NCBI RefSeq assembly: GCF_001027925.1
Contig: NZ_LECT01000045.1
Coordinates: 1-64,000, forward strand
Direction: 5' to 3'
DNA length: 64,000 bases
Origin: Rhodopirellula islandica
GTDB lineage: Bacteria; Planctomycetota; Planctomycetia; Pirellulales; Pirellulaceae
Shown here: positions 59,450-64,000 of the stretch, piece by piece
How positions within the stretch are numbered: the first letter of the stretch is position 1
How the letters are laid out: every line of letters begins with the position of its first letter
The notes under the pieces: model-generated
The model's database searches: none
What the model saw: only the letters and a program-made list of their open reading frames with translations
Told to the model about the DNA's origin: nothing
Position numbers and translations under genes: made by a program

Positions 59450-61573
59450 TTAAAATCCACCGGTGGCAGGAACCTGCGTCACGCAGTCGAGCCCAAACAA
59501 GGTTCCCAAGGAGTCTTTGTTTTGACCGGTGACTTCCGCTCGCAGGACGTAGACGCCGTCGACGGGATCGAATGTTCCCAGTGCAATTGGACCGTGAGAA
59601 GTCGGTTTTTCGCCGGAATAGAAATCGACGTTCGCAGCGGCGGGCTGGCCGTTGACTGAGAAATTCACGATCCCATAGTCACCGCTCTTGGTGGCGTGCA
59701 GCGTTAGCGTCTCGGCCGCGGAGCCCGACGCTGGAATGCGGATTTCCACGGCGTCACCAATCCGCGTGTTTTTGAACAGCACTTGGTCGTCCTGGCTCCA
59801 AGTTCCCTTGAGCTTCATTCGCTTCAGGTTCTGTGGCTTCAGGGCGATGTGCTCTGGTTTGGAGAGAACATTTTTCACGTTCACCTCCACTGAATTAGGA
59901 AACGCGTGGCCGGTGCTGGAAGTGGTTGCATTGCGTGGCGTGGATTTCGTTGTTGGGACTGGCGGAACATTCAACACCTCCTCTTGGTCCGGCGCGTGGT
60001 TTGATTTGGTGTCAGCGTCGCCGTACCAATAGACACCCACGCCGTAGCCCATGTCGCAATCCGTCCAGGACCAAACTTCCATGTCCAGTTTGAGCGAGCT
60101 GGAAAACGGCATGGTGTCGAGTGCTCGAGTGCGTGTCTCTGTGCTGAAACCTTGCGTGTTCTTTTCGTCAATCTTGGGTTTGCGGTTCAGTTGGTTGTAC
60201 TGGTGGCTGAACGGTTGAGCATGAAACGGATGCTCATAAAAGTCGGTGCTGCGCCCGCCCCAGGAATAGGCGTAGTAATCTTCGGTTCCGGTGCCAAAAA
60301 TCGAAGGGAACGATTCGCCGTCGATGAAAATCTTTTCGTCACCTTCTCCCCACCATCGTTCCACTGGATTCATGATCGTGAGCGTGTCGCCGACATACAC
60401 GCCACGACCGTGCAAGGTGACGTAATTCCAGTCGGAGTAAGGGCGTGTCGGCACAGGGTATTGACCTCGCCAGCCAGCGTGGAAGTACATGCTGGACGAA
60501 TCCCATTTCCAGTCGTCGATCGTGGCGGAAAGTTCAACGTCGACTGGATCTTTGCCCAGGTTCACGACAGATATTTTCGCGTTGTTTTGGTACGGCATCA
60601 CCCATCGGCAGGTCATCGTGCCATCAGCATCCACCGTGCGATACCAACCCTGGAATGGATTCAAACCGATGCCACCGCCGAAGAAGTCGCCGATCGGACA
60701 CCACACGGTTTCCTTGTTGTCAAAGCGGATCTTCAAGACGACATGCCGCGTCACGTTCGGGGCTTCGTAACTGCCTAACTTGAGCGACAACGATGTGATC
60801 GCTGCCTCCTGTGCGGGTAGCAAAACCGATTGCTCGTTTCCACCGGCGAGGGTCTCTTTCAGATTCACAACGTCACCCGACCCGGATGTGCTGGGCGATA
60901 AAAGTTTCTGACAGGTTGTGTCAATCAGCCGTTTCGCCGACTGGAAGTCGTCCATCGAGAACGTCTTCACGGCGACATCTTCCTCGTATTCCCGGTAGGT
61001 GAACTGAAAGAAAAACGGATGGTCCGACATCGTCACCTTGCAGCTTCTGGCGTACGGAATCGGGAAGAACGAAACAGCCGATCGCAGAGATTCGTGGGCG
61101 AGTGGAAACGGGATCAGTCCCTTTCCCTGAAACAAGTCGAACATGTTTCCTTCGATGGCGGGCTTCGAGGCACCATCCAGGTAAAACCGAATGACAACAT
61201 CGGTTCCTGGCTGCAGCTGGTTTTTCCAAGGCACCCAAAAGCGAGTGATCGCTCCGGCGCCTTCGTCCTCCATCACCACGTACTCTTTGCGCCCCTGGTT
61301 GTCTTCTACGCGAACGTAATTCTTGTGAGTGTCGTTTGTGTTTCGATCGAAATTGTCAAACCAACCTTTGGGATCGTCGGGGGTTTTCGAAGCACGGTTG
61401 TAGCTGCTCGCCTGCTTCAGTCGGAACTCATGATGAGGGTAGCGAGCGACCTTTTCTCGGTCAGTCATCTCATGCAGAAGTGACACGAGGGTCACCGGCT
61501 CATTTGCCGAGGAATTGGTCGCGATCACAACGCCAAAAACGGCAACGATGGCAAGCTTGAATCGGAAATGCAT
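59450..61573 (-). CDS. Secreted DUF2961 (GH172-type) glycoside hydrolase-like protein
   Basis: The protein has 707 residues from ATG 61573, chosen for its signal peptide (FKLAIVAVFGVVIATNSSA). The DUF2961 core spans roughly residues 30-470, with VVMEDEGAGAITRFWVPWKN (Glu-containing), GGGIGLNPFQGWYRTVDADG, CRWVMPYQ, and the signature SIFGTGTEDYYAYSWGG with acidic residues likely to be catalytic. GH172 members act on fructofuranosides or arabinofuranosides; others are uncharacterised. The last 150 residues form a separate beta-rich domain. The frame is open upstream to 61822 but without leader features. It is probably periplasmic. Confidence 0.85.
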   Translation of the reverse strand: MHFRFKLAIVAVFGVVIATNSSANEPVTLVSLLHEMTDREKVARYPHHEFRLKQASSYNRASKTPDDPKGWFDNFDRNTNDTHKNYVRVEDNQGRKEYVVMEDEGAGAITRFWVPWKNQLQPGTDVVIRFYLDGASKPAIEGNMFDLFQGKGLIPFPLAHESLRSAVSFFPIPYARSCKVTMSDHPFFFQFTYREYEEDVAVKTFSMDDFQSAKRLIDTTCQKLLSPSTSGSGDVVNLKETLAGGNEQSVLLPAQEAAITSLSLKLGSYEAPNVTRHVVLKIRFDNKETVWCPIGDFFGGGIGLNPFQGWYRTVDADGTMTCRWVMPYQNNAKISVVNLGKDPVDVELSATIDDWKWDSSSMYFHAGWRGQYPVPTRPYSDWNYVTLHGRGVYVGDTLTIMNPVERWWGEGDEKIFIDGESFPSIFGTGTEDYYAYSWGGRSTDFYEHPFHAQPFSHQYNQLNRKPKIDEKNTQGFSTETRTRALDTMPFSSSLKLDMEVWSWTDCDMGYGVGVYWYGDADTKSNHAPDQEEVLNVPPVPTTKSTPRNATTSSTGHAFPNSVEVNVKNVLSKPEHIALKPQNLKRMKLKGTWSQDDQVLFKNTRIGDAVEIRIPASGSAAETLTLHATKSGDYGIVNFSVNGQPAAANVDFYSGEKPTSHGPIALGTFDPVDGVYVLRAEVTGQNKDSLGTLFGLDCVTQVPATGGF

Positions 61574-62114
61574 TTTGGTCACAGGTCCTGAGTCACTCAA
61601 GATTTGAGTTGAGATGTCTTTGGGTGGGGAGAAGCGTGAACAAGAGATCGAGTCAAATCCCTGGCTCTCGCTTGCGCAGTTTGACGTTGCGAGTTTCGCC
61701 ACGATCGTGGCGATACAGCCATTGCCGGGCCGGTGAAGGCCTGGTTTGAACAATGAAAGTATCCACCAAACCCAGGCGAGGTGACACCGTGCAATTTCAA
61801 GACTTGCCCGTCGGCTTGCCATTTGGATGGTCCCGCGGCAATGACAACAGGATCGACCGGGGACACTTGGCCGCCAACCCTATTCAGGCCACCCGAGTCA
61901 GTTGCGTTTCGGCCGCGACACCGCTCAGCATCGAGCGAACAGGTCGTGGGTTTCTTGGAGTTTCGATCGTCGAGGCGAGTCAGTTTTCTGGTGTGGGGGC
62001 CTGGCTTTCCCCGCCGTGGGTTTTATTGAGTTAGACTGGTTGGTCAGAGCACGGTGTTTGGCGGGTGCCGAGGTCGATCAACAGGCAACATCCCGTGCAC
62101 GTTCGAACAGATTG
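61574..62114. other. Divergent intergenic region
   Basis: About 540 nt between the DUF2961 gene and the edge-truncated gene. Short frames on both strands have no recognisable features. No repeat or clear promoter was seen. Confidence 0.4.
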
Positions 62115-64000
62115 ATGGCGGGAACACTGGGTATGACAAAGTCGAAGTCACTTTCCGGCGAGAAGGCTCCCAAGAGGATCCTCTGGAAGGTCTTGTTGAT
62201 CGCATTGGTGGTGAGTGCCACGGCGGTCGGGGGCGGCGGTTTCTATCTCTATCGAACGGAGCAAAACAGGTTGGCTCAGGCTGCCGCATCTTCTGCCGCC
62301 ATGGCGGAGCAGATGAAGGTGCAAGCTGAGGCGATGAAGTACCGGGAACAGTATGCTCTGAGTGCACAGGATCTGAAGGCGGAAACGTTTCGGACGATGT
62401 TCGAGCGGTTTCCAATCGATGTGGCGAGTCAGCGAACCCGGCTTCGTGATGCGGTCAAGGCTCGGGCGAAGGTGGACCCTCATCTGGAAACGGCGCTGCT
62501 GGATGTCTACGACGCGCCCTTGGTTGGCGAAGATCCGCCCCTCTTTTTTGCGGACTTATGCGACGAGTTCATGGCCGACGTTGAGCTGATGTTGGAAGAC
62601 TTTGTTCAACGCAATCCAGACCTCGACAACGTCGAGCAAATGACAGGCAGTCTTCGTGAGTGCTTGTATTTCGGATACCGTTCGGAACACCCGCCGAAGA
62701 AGGCGTTGGACGATGTCAAGGAATTTGAGGCGACGGGCGACCCTCTCGTTTTGCTGGCCCTTTTGAAATGCGATTTCGGGGACACGAGAGAAACAAATTT
62801 CGAACGTGTCGGCAAAGCTTCTGATCGGATTGCAGAGTCGCCGGAGTCGTTCGATCCAGTGCTTGCCGCGTTGGTGCACAGTGAATCCTTGTTGTGCCAC
62901 GCCGTAGACAGGAACTCGGATGGTTATGACGCGGCGGTGCGTCGGTTTCTTGCGGCTTGGCCTGTGGCATGGCAGGAGGCTTCGAGTCGCAGTCCCAGTG
63001 TTGGCCGCGATCACGTGTGCTTGACTCGGATGCTGCAGGCGGTGGATGTCCTCAACTCCGTTGCCCAAATGGACTTTCTGGATGGATTGACATCGGCAGA
63101 ACAACCGGACGTCCCCGCGTTTGTCGTGCATGCTGTGATTGGGCAGTTTTATAGAAGGGTGGCCTGGGACAATCGAGGAACGAGTTATGTTTCAGAGACT
63201 GCCCCCTCCGCAATGGAAACATTTGGAGAACTGGCCAATGTGGCGTCGACGCACATGGTGGAAGCCTACTTGCTTCGGCCTGAACTGGCCATGTTGGCCA
63301 GTGCTCCGCTGGGAATGCAAATGGCGAGTGGTAGCACGCCTTTGTCAGTGCACCACTGGTTCAGGCTGGCCTTGAGTGGGCATCTCGATCATCAACGCGC
63401 CTACGACAGCTATAGCTTTGCCTCGATGCCTCGCTGGGGAGGCAGCGAAGAGCTGCAGCAGTCAATTGCATCGAAGTGCTTGGATACTGAAACGCCGGAC
63501 GGATTGGTTGCTCTGCACTCTCATCTGTTCATGCGATTCTATTTTGCGCGTCGCACATCCGATGTTTCGATGTTGGACGAGCCCGGGAATTTGATGTGGG
63601 CACGGCGTTCAGTTGACGCTTGGCGCAAGCTCAGCAATGCGAATCGAACATATCATTACGGCGAGAGAAATTTGGGGGACGCCCTGCAAATCCTGTGGGA
63701 GGCCGGGCAGTTTGACGATGTCTCAGCGTTGCTGGAAACAATCGGCCAACGCAGTCGCATCGTGAATTGGAAAACGCACAACATGGATGAGGAAGAGGTG
63801 CGTTTCATCTGTCGAATGGCCAGCGGGGCATCGTACTTTTCATGGATGCCAATTCACCAACAGCTGGTGTTCAACAGTGAAAGGTTGGACCCTGCAAAAA
63901 TTGCTAGTCTGAATCCGCGGTTGGACGATTTGGAATCCATTTGGTTGGACAATCCGGATTTTATTGCGGAGCGTTTTTCTGATTTGTCCGCTGAGGCGAT
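62115..64000 (+). CDS. Large membrane-anchored protein of unknown function, cut by window edge
   Basis: The frame is open from the ATG at 62115 (or 62133) to the window end, at least 622 codons, with no stop. The N-terminus MTKSKSLSGEKAPKR is basic and is followed by one hydrophobic helix (ILWKVLLIALVVSATAVGGG), then an Ala/Gln/Glu-rich coiled-coil-like stretch (AAASSAAMAEQMKVQAEAMK). The rest is helical and charged with many Trp, Leu and Asp residues, somewhat like solenoid repeats. It looks like a type II membrane protein with a large periplasmic or paryphoplasmic domain. No family was recognised. Confidence 0.75.
   Translation, partial: MAGTLGMTKSKSLSGEKAPKRILWKVLLIALVVSATAVGGGGFYLYRTEQNRLAQAAASSAAMAEQMKVQAEAMKYREQYALSAQDLKAETFRTMFERFPIDVASQRTRLRDAVKARAKVDPHLETALLDVYDAPLVGEDPPLFFADLCDEFMADVELMLEDFVQRNPDLDNVEQMTGSLRECLYFGYRSEHPPKKALDDVKEFEATGDPLVLLALLKCDFGDTRETNFERVGKASDRIAESPESFDPVLAALVHSESLLCHAVDRNSDGYDAAVRRFLAAWPVAWQEASSRSPSVGRDHVCLTRMLQAVDVLNSVAQMDFLDGLTSAEQPDVPAFVVHAVIGQFYRRVAWDNRGTSYVSETAPSAMETFGELANVASTHMVEAYLLRPELAMLASAPLGMQMASGSTPLSVHHWFRLALSGHLDHQRAYDSYSFASMPRWGGSEELQQSIASKCLDTETPDGLVALHSHLFMRFYFARRTSDVSMLDEPGNLMWARRSVDAWRKLSNANRTYHYGERNLGDALQILWEAGQFDDVSALLETIGQRSRIVNWKTHNMDEEEVRFICRMASGASYFSWMPIHQQLVFNSERLDPAKIASLNPRLDDLESIWLDNPDFIAERFSDLSAEA

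Noticed and set aside
1-64000. CRISPR arrays, tRNA or rRNA genes, intact IS transposases, prophage genes
   Set aside because: None was found on reading both strands; the repeats present are short, palindromic or interspersed rather than regularly spaced spacers, and no transposase or phage protein motif was seen.

Overview
The window looks like a chromosomal segment of a Pirellulaceae planctomycete, most like Rhodopirellula. The evidence is the gene content: two sulfatases, a paired DUF1549/DUF1553 and DUF1501 module, a sialate-O-acetylesterase, a DUF6807 protein, a DUF2961 (GH172-type) protein, a tetrahydromethanopterin cyclohydrolase, LL-diaminopimelate aminotransferase, many Ser/Thr-kinase and sigma-factor oddities, moderately high GC, and several families of short dispersed non-coding repeats. 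The species assignment is inference. No rRNA, tRNA, CRISPR array, prophage or intact transposase gene was seen.

Layout. 1-3.6 kb: repeat-rich start, then a membrane-anchored Pro/Ser-rich protein coupled to a CpsD-like ATPase. 3.6-5.4 kb: a stand-alone GlmU-type nucleotidyltransferase overlapping prs. 5.4-7.2 kb: repeats, then flgM and a translationally coupled partner. 7.3-9.7 kb: hemC-hemL. 9.8-16.3 kb: a large protein kinase fused to an Hsp70-like domain, convergent with glnE. 16.8-21 kb: an RpoD-type sigma factor, convergent with an overlapping dapL-aroC pair. 21-25 kb: soluble histidine kinase, secreted thioredoxin-like protein, thiL, gcvH-like gene. 25-29.3 kb: a leftward carbohydrate operon (DUF6807, SDR, sialate-O-acetylesterase). 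29.5-34 kb: DUF1549/1553 protein, DUF1501 protein, EamA transporter. 34-35.8 kb: an orphan gene bracketed by two direct copies of a 178-bp element. 35.8-39 kb: a sulfatase and a sigma factor carrying three extra helix-turn-helix units. 39.7-44.8 kb: two exported proteins of unknown function, rpmA and a PcrA/UvrD helicase. 44.8-45.6 kb: repeat cluster. 45.6-48.8 kb: leftward sulfatase, phosphotransferase and peroxiredoxin-like genes. 48.9-52.7 kb: rightward mch, ATP-grasp ligase and OleC-like ligase, overlapping head to tail. 52.7-59.4 kb: pabB and clpC (leftward, separated by a clear intrinsic terminator), then divergent arsS-arsM. 59.5-64 kb: a DUF2961 protein and a large open reading frame cut by the window edge.

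The genes are mostly housekeeping (heme, lysine, aromatic, folate, thiamine, nucleotide and cell-wall precursor metabolism, proteolysis, transcription) mixed with exported polysaccharide-related proteins. The most notable items are the kinase-Hsp70 fusion, the multi-HTH sigma factor, the decayed N-terminal domain of GlnE, the mch/ATP-grasp/OleC operon, and a non-autonomous palindrome-ended element present in two near-identical copies with a third, shorter relative elsewhere in the window.
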